From assembly GCF_030272615.1 (NCBI RefSeq), contig NC_081408.1:339234793-339294792 (forward strand): 60,000 bases of DNA. Direction: 5' to 3'. Positions 24,678 to 36,169 of the stretch are shown here, in pieces. A model generated the notes under the pieces. It saw nothing but the letters and a program-made list of their open reading frames with translations. It had not been told where the DNA came from and made no database searches. The stretch is from Cryptomeria japonica (Eukaryota; Streptophyta; Pinopsida; Cupressales; Cupressaceae). Position numbers and translations under genes: made by a program. How positions within the stretch are numbered: the stretch's first letter is position 1; each line of letters starts with the position of its first letter.

Positions 24678-25249
24678 AATGGGTTTATGGGGAGGCATAG
24701 TGTCAGTATGAACTAATCAGCACACGTTATCCATAGTTTTCACCATGAATACATTTGTTTATAGTGGTTTGGAAGAGGTGGGTTTTCCTTGCTACCACTT
24801 GGGTCGTTCTCTTCTCACTAGTAGTCCTAATGACCACACGGGAAGACAGGCCCTCTAAAGATTAAACAAAAAGAGCCTATTGCTCAAGACACAAAAGACA
24901 ATGATTCAATTTTAGTGCACCAATTGAAGTGTTTGCTAGTCTATGAAAACAAGGCACACAATAAAAATCCAAAAACCCTTGCCAAGGTCCTGCAACAAAG
25001 AGTTGTTAGTAGTTTGGATTGTTTCAAATGATCACCCCTTCCTGCAAGCACACAAGTTAGGTAAATTTTAAACCCAAAAGACTTTGTGAAAATAGGGGCC
25101 TTCAACCAAACGATTTAGCTTCCAAGACAAGCTGCACCAATTTCATTAGCTTGATTTGAAAATGTTAGCTCAAAATAAACCATATTTGAAACCCTAAACG
25201 CAAAATCCGAAAATTGAATCAATAAAAATCCAAAATTTGAAACTGGTGA

Positions 25250-25510
25250 ATCACAGATACGATTACCCTCAACACAGATGTGACTGGGTGACACAGATGC
25301 GGTTCTGTGAGACACAAACGTGACTACAGAATGCAGACATGGCTTCTGGACATAGACGCGGATAAAAACATCACAGACGCAACTTCAAAACACAAACGCG
25401 CTTTCCTGGAACCTACAAAATAAAATATCGCCAATAACACAGACGCGACTCCAGATGTCACAGATGCGCCAGAAAATCAAAAATGCGATCCGAAAGTACA
25501 CAGACGCGAA
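25250..25510. repeat. CACAGACGCG motif block, LTR-proximal part of the B leader
   Basis: About eleven copies between 25252 and 25505, variants of ACACAGA(C/T)GCG(A/G), spaced about 18-40 bp. Confidence 0.87.
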
Positions 25511-25597
25511 AATATCAAAATGTTGTCGAAAACGTCAGATCTACAACTTCAAAATATAAAATCTGCAACAAAGATGTTAAATGTAACAGGGACAAGA

Positions 25598-25615
25598 GTG
25601 CCACCGGGCATGCCA
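25598..25615 (-). other. Candidate primer-binding site of element B
   Basis: On the minus strand TGGCATGCCCGGTGGCAC begins three bases after the LTR end. It starts with the TGG expected opposite a tRNA CCA end, but I cannot match the rest to a plant tRNA. It may be mutated. Confidence 0.4.
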
Positions 25616-25618
25616 AAA

Positions 25619-26388
25619 TGTATATGGTGAAAATGGATAACAATAATAACAATATTGAAAGGCTAAATGAATTCAACCACAAAAACCCTAGCCTAACAAC
25701 AACAAAGATCCACCATAACATATGAAGACTACCTAAGACAATGCAAATCAAATGAAATCACAAAGATTATACCATCACATGTCCAATAGGGTTTGAATCT
25801 CCACTCTTCCTATCTCCATTGATCTTGCTCGATATATTTGCTCTCAGATTTTATGTGCACAAGAGCTCAACAAAGAACGGAATGTGGTTGCAAGTAGGAT
25901 CATAGTGTAGTCCAGTCCTTAAGATTTTTCATTAGGGTTTGATAATGAGGAAAGCATCTTCTTATATAGAAGACACTATAAGAAATGGAGGGATAAGATT
26001 GAGAGGTGTAAAAGGAGGTCGGCTATGATTAGAGGGTAGGTAAAAGAAATAATTAAATAATGAAAGGGGTAGGTAGTGTATGAATTAAGAGATGAATGAC
26101 ATGTGTCATGGGTAGAAAAGGTTAATGAATTAATTAAATAAATAAAGATTTATTTAATTAATAGAAGAAGTGGGATCAATTAAATAAATAAAAATATTTA
26201 TTTAATTTTAGGAAAAGGATAATTTAAATAAATAAATGTATTTATTTAAATGAGAAATAAGGCTAGAAGAGGATACATGAATTAATTAAATAAATAAAGA
26301 TTTATTTAATTAATAGAAGAATTAAGCTAAGATAATTAAATAAATAAAATATTTATTTAATTAGACTGGACAATTTTGGGTGTCTACA
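25619..26388 (-). repeat. 5' LTR of element B
   Basis: 770 bp, TGTA...TACA ends on the minus strand (start 26388, end 25619). It keeps all AT-rich palindromes (26125-26365) and a TATA box (minus-strand CTATATAAG, around 25967-25975). Confidence 0.95.
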
Positions 26389-28098
26389 CCTGATATCCAT
26401 GTGAACCACAGAATGCTCACAACATTGGTTGAGCATTTTCATTCAGAGCATAACACGTTTCATCTGCCAGTGGGGGAGTTGACTATCACTCCCGAGGATG
26501 TATATAGGATCCTTCGTATCCCTTTTGCTGGGGATAAGGTAGATTATGATTCAGGGCACCTTCTAGGATTACAGGCAGTGAGGCATGTCTTCAGTGATCC
26601 TAACATTTTGACTTGTTCCATTAGTTGGGACATACTGAGGAGTAGGTACAGTGAGGAGTATCCTCTTGCATGTGTTCTAGTAGGGTTCATAGGCTGTTTT
26701 CTGATGCCAGATAGAGGGCAACAGGGTTTCTAGTGTGGATGGGGTCGAATGCTAGAGAGATTGATAGAGACCCCTCAAAGACTTGGTTGGGGTTTGTGTT
26801 TATTGGCCCACATGTATCGAGAGATGCATGAGATCGTGTATAGAGATGGGTGGAGCATGGCCTTTGGAGTATATATTTTGCAGGTATGGGCTTGGAAGCA
26901 CCTTCCCATTTGTCGACCTATAGTAGATGACAGTAGAGAGCTCAGATAGCCGATTATATACAGGTATTCCAAATACATTACGTAGCCCCATCTAGGCAAG
27001 ATAGATTTTTGGAGATGGTAGCTAGATGACTTGATAGCCATTGTATGGAGACCATATAGAGTTTGGAGCCTTGGGATGACTGGCGGATGGTTCGTAGGGA
27101 CCTTTATTTTACGCGCCCTCTCATTGGGAGATCGCAAACTATTGTGGAGCGATTCACCGTTTCTCGAGTAATGAGGCAGTATGGCCAGCCTTAGGGGATC
27201 TCACAGGAGTTTACAACGTATGCACGTTACACAGATTAGGAGAGACAGGGATGGTCTCCACGGTTGTCCTATGCTTTGGCGATGCAGGAGCTAACTGGTT
27301 TACATCGCCTGAGGTGGGATTATATGGATGATGTGGTGGATGCGGGGTATTGCCCCAGTATAGAGATTGGTTTTTGCAGCATCCGTTCCCTAGATTCACA
27401 GATCCAACAGAGCAGGCTCCTCATATTGAGGATGTTGAGGATGATGCCCTACACCGGTACAGGGACAGGGACAGGGCCATAGGTAGGGACAAGCACAGAG
27501 AGCTGAGGCTCCACGGCGGAGTGGTGGTGATCCTAGTGCTAGCAGCAATAGGGTGCCAGTTGATGTTGGATAGCAGAGGGGTGAGGACAGATCCCTAGGA
27601 CATGTAGGAGTGAGATTGGGTGGGACTGAGGAGGAGAGAACAGCTCCGAGATAGGTCTAGTAGTGGCAGGATGAGAAGGGTGGAGCTACAGGTGGAGATG
27701 GTGGTGGAGAGTCGGCGCGAGAGCAGGGGACAGACGCAGGGCAGTCGATGAGAGCATGTCTTGTAGAGCTGCAGTCACAGTTGACAGTGGCTCAGACTTA
27801 GCTGGTGGAGTGAGACTGACAACTTGACGAGGTGAGGGCCAAGCGTGATCGCTAGATTGTATCATTGAGGGCATAGTCGAGAGAAGAGATAGAGGCTTTA
27901 CGACAAGAGGTCCTTCTCCAGAGTAGTAGGGCAGCTTATTATGTGGCAGCATATAGTGTTGCAGTTTCTGTTGCACAGTAGGTGATACCCTACTCGCAGT
28001 ATATGGCACAATCAGAGGGAGCTCGGGCACCTCATCAGGATCCTGGGCATCAGGCTCCTCCTCCTCCACTAGGCGATGAGGGAGAGGGTGCTAGCTAG
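26389..28098 (+). pseudogene. PMD gene of element C, right fragment, broken
   Basis: It continues the PMD from 10231: NTFHLPVGELTITPEDVYRI, RIPFAGDKVDYD, then MYREMHEIVYRDGWSMAFG, VWAWKHLPICRP and, in other frames, the C-terminal part with YRDWFLQHPFPRFTDP. It ends at TAG 28096-28098 after GDEGEGAS. Stops (TAG 26731-26733 and others) and at least two frameshifts (between about 27050 and 27350) break it. The protein is clearly related to, but well diverged from, the PMD of A and B. It lies antisense to gag-pol of C. Confidence 0.82.
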
Positions 28099-29742
28099 AT
28101 TATTTCTTTTTTGTAGCTCAAATATTTTTTGTAGATACACCCATTTTTTGTAGCCTATACGATTCTTGCTCCGATGGGAGTTTGTATATGTCATTCGACA
28201 TCATTTTGTACTCTTATACTTGACATGATATATATATATATATATATGAGATCCGATTTGACTTCATCATACTTGTGTTGATTCGTTTATGAGATGTCTT
28301 TTATATGCTTTATTCTATATGTATGCATTTCTTTTCAATATGAATGTATGTAATGCAAATGATTATGGATGTCTATTTTTGTTTCTTTTCATATGCAAAT
28401 AAATGAATGAGTATGAGTAATATGAGTAATGTAATGTTTTCATTTTTCTATGCAATAAGATGAATGCAGATGAGTAAATAATGAAATGTATGAAGCTATA
28501 TTAAATGTTATGTATGTAACTAAAATGTCTCAAAACACAAGTACTTGATCAAAGACATGATGATAGATAGACCACTTAGCATAAGAAATGATGATGCTTT
28601 CAGCTCTCATTCAGAAGATATAAAGATTATTATCATACCGAAATCACGCTAAATTCACAAAAATGCAGAATGATATGCAAAATGATATGCAAAATGATAT
28701 GCGAAATAATATGCAAAATGCATCCTAAACCTAGCCACTGGATTTAAAATACTTAAGATTCATCACCGAACATAACGAACACAATAGGTAGGTTAGAGTT
28801 CCTTTCTTTTTCAATGTGCAATATTAATTATCTTGTTCGCAATGACCCTTTTTTTGTTCATATCCTTGGATAGATTTCGCAGGGACCCGAATTGCATCAT
28901 AAAGAAATTTCCTCAAAATAGACAAAGAAATGATATGGACCTCCTTGTAGCATACAAATAAATGGAGTCAAGGTATGTGAGGCAATTTCAGCTTTTTGTG
29001 AAGGCTCTTATCAAAGACACCTAGCTAATTTATATGTTTCCAGATCATTCGGATCATTCCTACAAGCAGAAAACAAAGAAAATATTATTGCCCCAATCCT
29101 TGCTCCTCTTAGTCACAATAGACTTCCTCGAGTTACTCAGAGGGATAATAATTGAAAACCAATATAAAAGACAACACACAAAGAAAATTTTCATTCATAG
29201 CTCAAACTGTTTAGTGATTGTTTTCCATTATGTTTTTTTGCTTGTTTACTCAGTGATAAAAACTCTTTGGTAGTTACGAGATAGGTGACTAACTCGGAGT
29301 GGACGACCAGGTTTCACTAACGGAAAGATGACTTGTTTGACACTGCTTAGGATATGTAAATTGCTCTGTCGAGTAACCTAAGACTAGGACGCTGATCAGT
29401 TTCAAGTCATGAGGGTTTCAACGAACCAGGATGTCACGAAAGTGATTGAAAAATATGTACGAGCAAAAGCAAAGATGCATGAAAGTGGGAAGTGCCAACG
29501 TTGCGTTGATAGATGGAGCGCTTGAGTACAAGAGGTGCCTGTTTGCCAGGTTTTCACCTGCTTGGTAGAGATTCAAATTTATTTTTTTACCAAGGTGCGT
29601 GTTTACCAGGGCATTTTCTCTCTTATTATTTATTTTTTTTCTTGATGTTTTTTCCATTTTTTTTGTATTTTTTAATTTTTCCATTTTTTTGATTATTTTT
29701 CAGGACTTTTTCCAACTGTACAAGTTTGTGGCACAAAGAATG
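28099..29742. other. Gap between PMD and pol in element C
   Basis: No gene is seen. A TATATA run lies at about 28228-28247, repeated AAAATGATATGC words at 28665-28715, and T-rich tracts at 29580-29700 like those after pol in A and B. Confidence 0.65.
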
Positions 29743-30912
29743 CTAAGTGAAGAATTTCTTCAAGTGGATGGTGTTAATCGGTTCACAGAGCTGTTCTCCT
29801 TCTGAGTTTGAGAGTTGATAGGCACTAGAGCCAAATACTGCAGTAACAATGTAGGGACCCAGCCAGTTGGGTTCAAACTTCCCTTTATTGTCGCGAAACT
29901 ATTGATTTTTTGGATTTTCTCTCAGAGCTAGGTCACCAACCTGAAATTCTCTTTGTCAAACTTTCTTGTTATATCCTCTGGACATTCTCTTCTAATACAC
30001 TCTGAGATGATCAAACGCCACTTGCCGACGCTCATCCAGCAATTCGAGTTCTTGCAATCTAGATATTCTATGATCTTCATCAGTAACAAGACCTTGCAAA
30101 GAAACTCTTAGAGATGGTATTTCTACTTCAGTAGGTAATACTGCTTCGGACCCATACACCAAAGAGAAAGGTGTAGCCCCAGTAGGTGTTCTGATACTTG
30201 TTCTGTAAGCCCATAATGTAGGATTGAGCTGCAGATGCCAATCCTTCCTGGATTTGTTCACTGTTCTATGCAAGATAGTCAATAGATTTTTATTAGACAC
30301 CTCAGCTTGTCCATTACCTTGAGGGTAATATACTGATGACCAGTGTTGTTTTTTTTTGAATTTATCACAAAGCTCATCTAGATCTTTATTCTTAAACTAT
30401 CCTCCATTATCAGTTACAATTGATGAAGGTATCCCATACTTGCAGATGATATAGTTTAGGATGAACAAGGCGACTTGTTTACCAGTTGCTTTGATGAGTG
30501 AAACTACTTCTACCCACTCGGTGAAATACTCAGTGGCAATTATGATGAATTTATGTCAGTTAGATGAAGCAAGATATATCTGACCAATGAGATCAAAGGC
30601 CCCTTGCTGAAAAAGCCAGTGTGTTATAAATGGTATGAGGTCCCTTGCTGGAGCATGTATGAGATTTCCATGAAGCTGACATTTCTCACAAGTCTTAGCA
30701 AATTGGATGGTTTCTTTTTCCATGTCTGGCTAGTAGTATCCAACCCATAGTAGTTTTCGAGCTAAAGTAAGACCATTCGAATGAGATCCACAAATACCTT
30801 CATGAACTTCCGATAATGCACGTTTAGATTCTTCAGTTTCTAGACATCTAAGCAATGTACCATCCAAACCTCGTCTAAATAAATCATTAGCTATCATAAC
30901 ATACCGCAAAGC
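29743..30912 (-). pseudogene. Integrase of element C, broken
   Basis: Fragments in order: HEGICGSHSNG with CEKCQ (HHCC finger), FDLIGQIYLASSN, IVTDNGG and GNGQAEVSNKNL (DDE core), WAYRTSIRTPTGATPF, and KFEPNWLGPYIVTAVFG, ending at TAG 29743-29745. Several in-frame stops occur. The longest open part is 30300-29992. It resembles the A/B integrase but is a different family. Confidence 0.88.
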
Positions 30913-31560
30913 TTTTCAAGTTAGGTTTCTTTTCTCATTTCGGGTAAGATTTCTAGGGATAATTTGGTCTTGTAGATAGGAATAGATGTGGCTGTATTGG
31001 GATGAGTCATGTCCAATAATAGAACAGACTATTTGGGTCTCAGGAGAATCATAAGTGGGGTAATATAACTCTTCCACCAGGAAATCAAAGCAAAAATTGG
31101 ACTTCTGTAACTCAAGTATAGATGCCAAGGTAGCCATAGCATCTGTTGCTCTGTTCGCTGATCTAGGAATATGTTGGAATGATACAAAAGAAAAATACTT
31201 CTTAAGATCATCAACCATTCTCTTGTAAGGCATCAATTTCTCATCTCAAGTCTGATATGTATCGTTGATTTGATTAACCACTAGCTGAGAATCTCCATAG
31301 ATATACAATTCTGCAACCTTCCATTCAATAGCTAGTTTTATCCCATTCACCAAAGCTTCATATTCTGCAATGTTGTTTGTGCAGGGGAATAGAATCTTAT
31401 AAGATTTTGGGATTGAATACTTCTGAGGAGTAATGAATAATATGCCAACACCTGAACCATTTTGAGTAAAGGAACCATCGAAGAACATCTTCCAGGGTTC
31501 TTGAGTAAGATGCATTACAGATTCATCTGGAAACTCTATGTGTAGCGGTTGAGTGTCCAT
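30913..31560 (-). pseudogene. Second RNase H (aRNH) of element C
   Basis: MFFDGSFTQNGSGVGILF, PCTNNIAEYEALVNG, YIYGDSQLVVNQI and HIPRSANRATDAMATLAS mark the archaeal-type RNase H of Tat elements. One in-frame TGA (31243-31245, probably from CGA) splits it. It begins directly after the G-patch region because RT and the first RNase H are missing. Confidence 0.87.
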
Positions 31561-34500
31561 TTACACTTAGAAACATGTTTTTGGTTTGATGTCTTTTTCG
31601 GATCATAACCCAATCCAACCTTATCATTTGTGGATTTGGTTTGTAATTGAATTGGTTCCGTAATACCTTCCTTTTGTTTACCCAGAGGACCAGTACCTAA
31701 GTACCCCATGCATTGAATCATTTTGTAGCCAGGACCATATTGGTTTGAGGAAATCTCACAATGTCGTACCTCCTCATTTTGACTATCTTCCTTAAAGAGC
31801 CAGTTAAGAACAACATCTTCTTCTATTTCATCCGCCAAGGAGGTAGAAGACTATACAAAGAGACCATCATATATAGTATTTGGAGCTGAAGTTTGTATTT
31901 TCATAGCTTCTGATGGCTTGCCCAACTATTTTGGTGATGGAGGGAGACAAACTAATGAAAGTACTAGTTCTATCTTGTAGCCATCCATACTGGTATTTGT
32001 AATCTTCAATCTCTTTTCTAAGTCTTTCATTAGTGCTTCTGGATCTTCATTTGGAGAGGCTGCCCTATTATGAGGCACAAAATTATCTGCACCTTTTGTC
32101 AATGCATTAGAGATGACATTTGTATCAGCAGGAATACTGACTTCAGCTCCACTATAAGGAAACTTTAAGCATTGATGATATGTTGACGGTACTGCCTTCA
32201 TTTCATGAATCCACGACCTGCCCAATAATATATTATATGACAATGGAATATCAAGAACCTGGAAAAGGACATCTCTCTCTACCGGTCCCACTCTGATTGG
32301 TAATGACACCAGACCTTTAGAAGTCCTTTCTTCTTCATCTTAGGCTTTTATTGTTATTTTCTTGCTAGGATCAATGACATTTTTAGAGAATCCTAGTTGT
32401 GTAAGCAGACTGTAAGTACACATATTCAACCCCGCGCCTCCATCTATCAAAACATGTTTGGCTCTGTGTTTGTGGATCATGGCTTCAATACGCAATGGCT
32501 AGTTATGTGGATGATTTAGTGAGTTGTCATCTTCTTCTGAGAAGCTCAAATAGTGAGGTGAAGTCAGATGACCCACCATAGACTGAAACTGATCAATGTC
32601 TAAATATTTTGGAACGTTGGTGGTGAGCAATGCTTTGTCTAGGATCTCTTTGTGAGCAGATGAGAGTTTTAGCAATTCAAAGATTGAAATTTGAGCATTT
32701 GTCCTTTTCAACTGTTCAACGACAATATATCCAGAAGATGATGATGAGGTTAACCTTTTAAATTTGTCCAAGGTTGATTCTTTTTGTTTGTTTGGCAAGG
32801 CTGGTGAATTCAATGTTGCTTTTGCTGGGTTGGGAGAACTAGCTCCTTAGAGAGTGACTTTCTTCTGAGAACGGGTGAGAGCTCTTGCATATCGTGATTC
32901 ATTTGGTTTATCTTGGACTATAATCACATTGCAATATTCTGATTGGGAAGGCTCAATCATGTTAATAACGTTGTCCTGACTGACATAAGTATAATTTACC
33001 TTGGCACCTCCTTTGGTCTTTGAAGAATCACCTTGTTTGTAAACAGGCAAAGGGTCTTTAAATGCTTTATGATCTGCATTAGGCGAATGATTCCGAACAA
33101 CAACTTTACCAGCGTCTATGAGATCTTGAATCTCATGTTTTAGCTTCATGCAATTGTTTATGTTATGACCTTTATTCTGATGGAAGTCACAGTATTCATT
33201 TTCTCTCCACCATCTTGGTTTGACATCTGGATCATATGGTTTGGAGTTATCTGGTAGCGTTATCAAGTTGTTTTCCAACAGATTTTTGAAAGAGGATTCA
33301 TACGATTCTTTGAGAGGAGTAAAATCACGTTTAGGTTTGGAAAGTCAAGGCTTTTCTTTGAACCATTCTTTTGTTTTCTTTGGCGGATTTTTTGCTGCAG
33401 CCCTAGCGGCTTTAAGTGCTTGTGTACCACTAGCCAAGTTGAATATTGTGGATTTTGAGTTGGTTTTGACAGTGACTACTACTCCATCATTAACAACATT
33501 CTTGTTATTGTCTTTGCCAAACTTTCAATACTTGTTCTTATCTTTAAAGCTAGATCCTGGTTGTGTTTCTTTCCAAGGTGTGATATCCCCCTTCTTTATG
33601 AGCACACCTTCCATTCGAATGGCATTATCTACCATTTTATTAAATGATGGATGTACTTGCATTTGTATACTATATTTCAGCTGAGAAACCAAGTTATTGA
33701 CAAATATATCCATTTTCTCAGAGTTTGGAATAGGTCGAGAATACCTAGAAAACATCTTTCACCAACGTTGGAGGAAAGTAAGAAGAGGCTCTCCAATTTT
33801 CTGCTGAGTATTACAAAGGTCGATCATAGTCACAGGATGTCAAATGTTGTATGAATATTGTTGTAAGAATAGTTGGATTAGTTCTTCAAATGTTTTTATT
33901 CCTTTGGGTAGACTTGAGAACCATTCCATTGCTTGACCTCCTAAACACCTTGGGAAAAGGTGCATTAGGTACTTTTGATCGTGCATGAACTCCATACAGG
34001 CAACACAAAAATCTCTAACATGATCTTGGGGATCTGAGGTACCATCATACTTGTCAAATTTTGGGATCTCCACTCGTGAAGGAAATGGAGGCATGTGTAG
34101 ATTCTTGTCAAATGGAAAGGGACATATTGTTTCCAGAGAATATTGTTTTGGGGACTTGTCCTTATTCTTCAGTTCTGAGACTTCCATCCATAAGGCTAGT
34201 AATTGTTTGTGTACCATGAGTATAGGTGACTCTTTCTTTTTAGTAATGATTATCTGAACATCATATCCAGTAGGAAGTTTAGCACCTTGTTTTGCTAGTT
34301 CTAAGAAATAGTCTTCCTTCTCTCGGGTCATGATAGCTTTCATCATTTTTCTAAAGTCTTTGTCCTTTTGACAGTCAAGGATTTCTTTTTCTGGAGGTTC
34401 AGTGTCTTCATCAGCCTCACTTGATGTTGAGGAATCATTATCATTTTCGGGAATGTTATTATCATCCTTGTTTCCGTCATTGTGTTCCGTCTCATATAGT

Positions 34501-34653
34501 GGGAGATTTAGGCTCATCAAAAATTGGTTCACTTGATGATGACGGTATGTCAGTGAGTGGATCCTTTTCGTAAAATGGATTGTTGGTGTATGAAAAGGGT
34601 ATTCCTTTTCCTTTGGCTTCTTTCTTACTAGAACTCCTAGTTTGTATAGGCAT
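31561..34653 (-). pseudogene. Gag, protease and G-patch of element C, broken
   Basis: The likely start is ATG 34651-34653 (MPIQTRSSSKKEAKGKG), with a frameshift near 34500 into the frame that follows. Parts: acidic N-terminus; capsid domain (CPFPFDKNLHMPPFPSR, GGQAMEWFSSLPKGI); nucleocapsid-like CDFHQNKGHNINNC near 33180; protease with HVLIDGGAGLNMCTY near 32440 and YNILLGRSWIHEM near 32220; G-patch GPGYKMIQCMGYLGTGPLG near 31690. Many in-frame stops. The next recognisable domain is the second RNase H; the RT and first RNase H are absent. Confidence 0.88.
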
Positions 34654-35439
34654 TTTTATGGATTAGTGAGACCTAAAGCTGTTTGTGATGCAAAGGTCAA
34701 GATCAATTTCAGAGCTAGTTGTTCAGTCAATGTATTGTTTGGGAGAAACAACTGAGATTCAGTCTAGTTTCAGGAATGATCTATCCTATATAAGACGTTT
34801 ATCTAAGTTGATTCTAAGCATAGTGTAAGATTCAGTCTAATTTCAGGAACGATCTATCCTATATAAGACGTTATCTAAGTGACTAAAATTTGATAGGTAG
34901 TTGATTGAACTAGCTAAAAGACGATCGACCAAATTGTGCAACGCAAATGGCAGAGGTATCTATTTATGCTCAGGAAAATTGATAACCAGTAGTATGTTCG
35001 TTGTAGACTATTTTTAGGAAAGTTTGACTGTTTTGTTCTGACAAAACCAGAGACTCGTACGACAGGATTTTCTGAACCGGACGATAATTTAACAGTTAGA
35101 GGACGACAAAATTTTTGTTTCGTACAAGTTGTTGTTTCTTACTGTACGACACATGGGTATGTGCAGGATGACAAAATACTTAGAGAAGTTCTATTTTGTA
35201 CGACACAAGATACAGAGCCAGACGAAAAATTAAAATGGCTTGTACGACACAGGATCAGGTCTAGGATGACAAATCAAAAAACTCGTACGAGACAGGATCA
35301 GGTGTATCACGATAAATTATCAGACGCGTACAACTGTTCATAGGACAGAGCCTAGAAATTCTAAGTTTTTTTTCGATTGCTGAGTATGATAACTGAGTAT
35401 GACCAATTCTGAGATGGACTGATTTTGGACCAGGATACA

Positions 35440-35720
35440 TAATTTTGACTTAAGATGGACAATTTTCTGACACAGACAGAGTTTTGACTTAAGATGGACA
35501 AGTTTCTGACACGGATAGAGTTTCGACTTAACATGGACAAGTTTCTGACACATACAAAATTTCGACTTAAGATGGACAAGTTTCTGACACGGACAAAGTT
35601 TTGACTTAAGATGGACAAGTTTCTGACATGGACAGAGTTTCAACTTAAGATGGACAAGTTTCTGACATGGACATAGTTTTGACTTAGGACGAACTAGTTT
35701 CTGACATGGATAGAGTTTCA
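35440..35720. repeat. 39-bp tandem repeat in the C leader
   Basis: Seven copies of GACTTAAGATGGACAAGTTT plus CTGACA(C/T)GGA(C/T)A, starting near 35447, 35485, 35525, 35564, 35603, 35641 and 35680. The period equals 13 codons, so the minus strand stays open across it as a repeated peptide. Confidence 0.9.
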
Positions 35721-36134
35721 AATCACTGAGTTGTTTCTTGTCTTCCCCAATTTTTGGTATTTTAGTTTTTTTTGTTTCAGGGATGAAAACACAGAAAACA
35801 AGTAGTATGTATAGTGACTCCAATCACAACATGCAAACCCTAAGGAATTTGGCGAGGAAAGAAAACCTTTGCTTGAAGACTTAGGTACACACCCAATAGC
35901 TAATTAGAATATGGCCGCTAAGTCTCATGCAATGGATTCTCAACACCGTATTATCCGACTCCAAATGCTAATGGGGGCACAAAATGACAAGTATCTTGGG
36001 AGAGTTACTATCTCTCTCGCACAAAGATTATCCCCCTTTCGAAGATGAACCAGGTAGCTTCTAATTTTCAATTGGATTTAGTCAGGGATCCGTTCGGCGC
36101 GTCGAGGTATAAACTCAATTAAGAGGTCTCCCAG

Positions 36135-36169
36135 CCTTGAAAACCAAGGATTAATATACCCGAAGGTAT
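36135..36169. other. Two adjacent hairpins in the C leader
   Basis: CCTTG-AAAAC-CAAGG (36135-36149) and ATACC-CGAA-GGTAT (36156-36169), preceded by CTCCCAGCC as in the B leader. Confidence 0.65.

Larger units (their letters stand above)
23375..25618 (-). other. 5' leader of element B
   Basis: A 2.2-kb untranslated stretch between gag and the LTR. It holds two blocks of CACAGACGCG motifs and a G+C-richer structured block (about 24310-24680). A segment near 24770-24890 resembles 36230-36380 in the leader of C: TACCACTTGGGTCGTTC and ACAGGCCCTCTAAAGAT against GTCGTTCCCACTTAAGTC and GCAGGCCTGCTAAAGAT. Confidence 0.75.
10232..26388 (-). mobile_element. Element B: near-complete Tat element inserted into element C
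   Basis: A 16.2-kb minus-strand element with both LTRs. Gag, protease, G-patch, RT, RNase H, second RNase H and integrase are present, with an antisense PMD gene before the 3' LTR. The flanks CTTGA (10227-10231) and CCTGA (26389-26393) fit a 5-bp duplication with one later change, and the interrupted PMD frame of C reads through when B is removed. In the first 250 aligned LTR bases I count seven differences, all transitions, so B is fairly young. Stops and frameshifts make it non-functional. Confidence 0.94.

Noticed and set aside
35338-35823. 161-codon frame on the minus strand as a gene
   Set aside because: It is the translation of a 39-bp tandem repeat in an untranslated leader; kept only as a low-interest remark.
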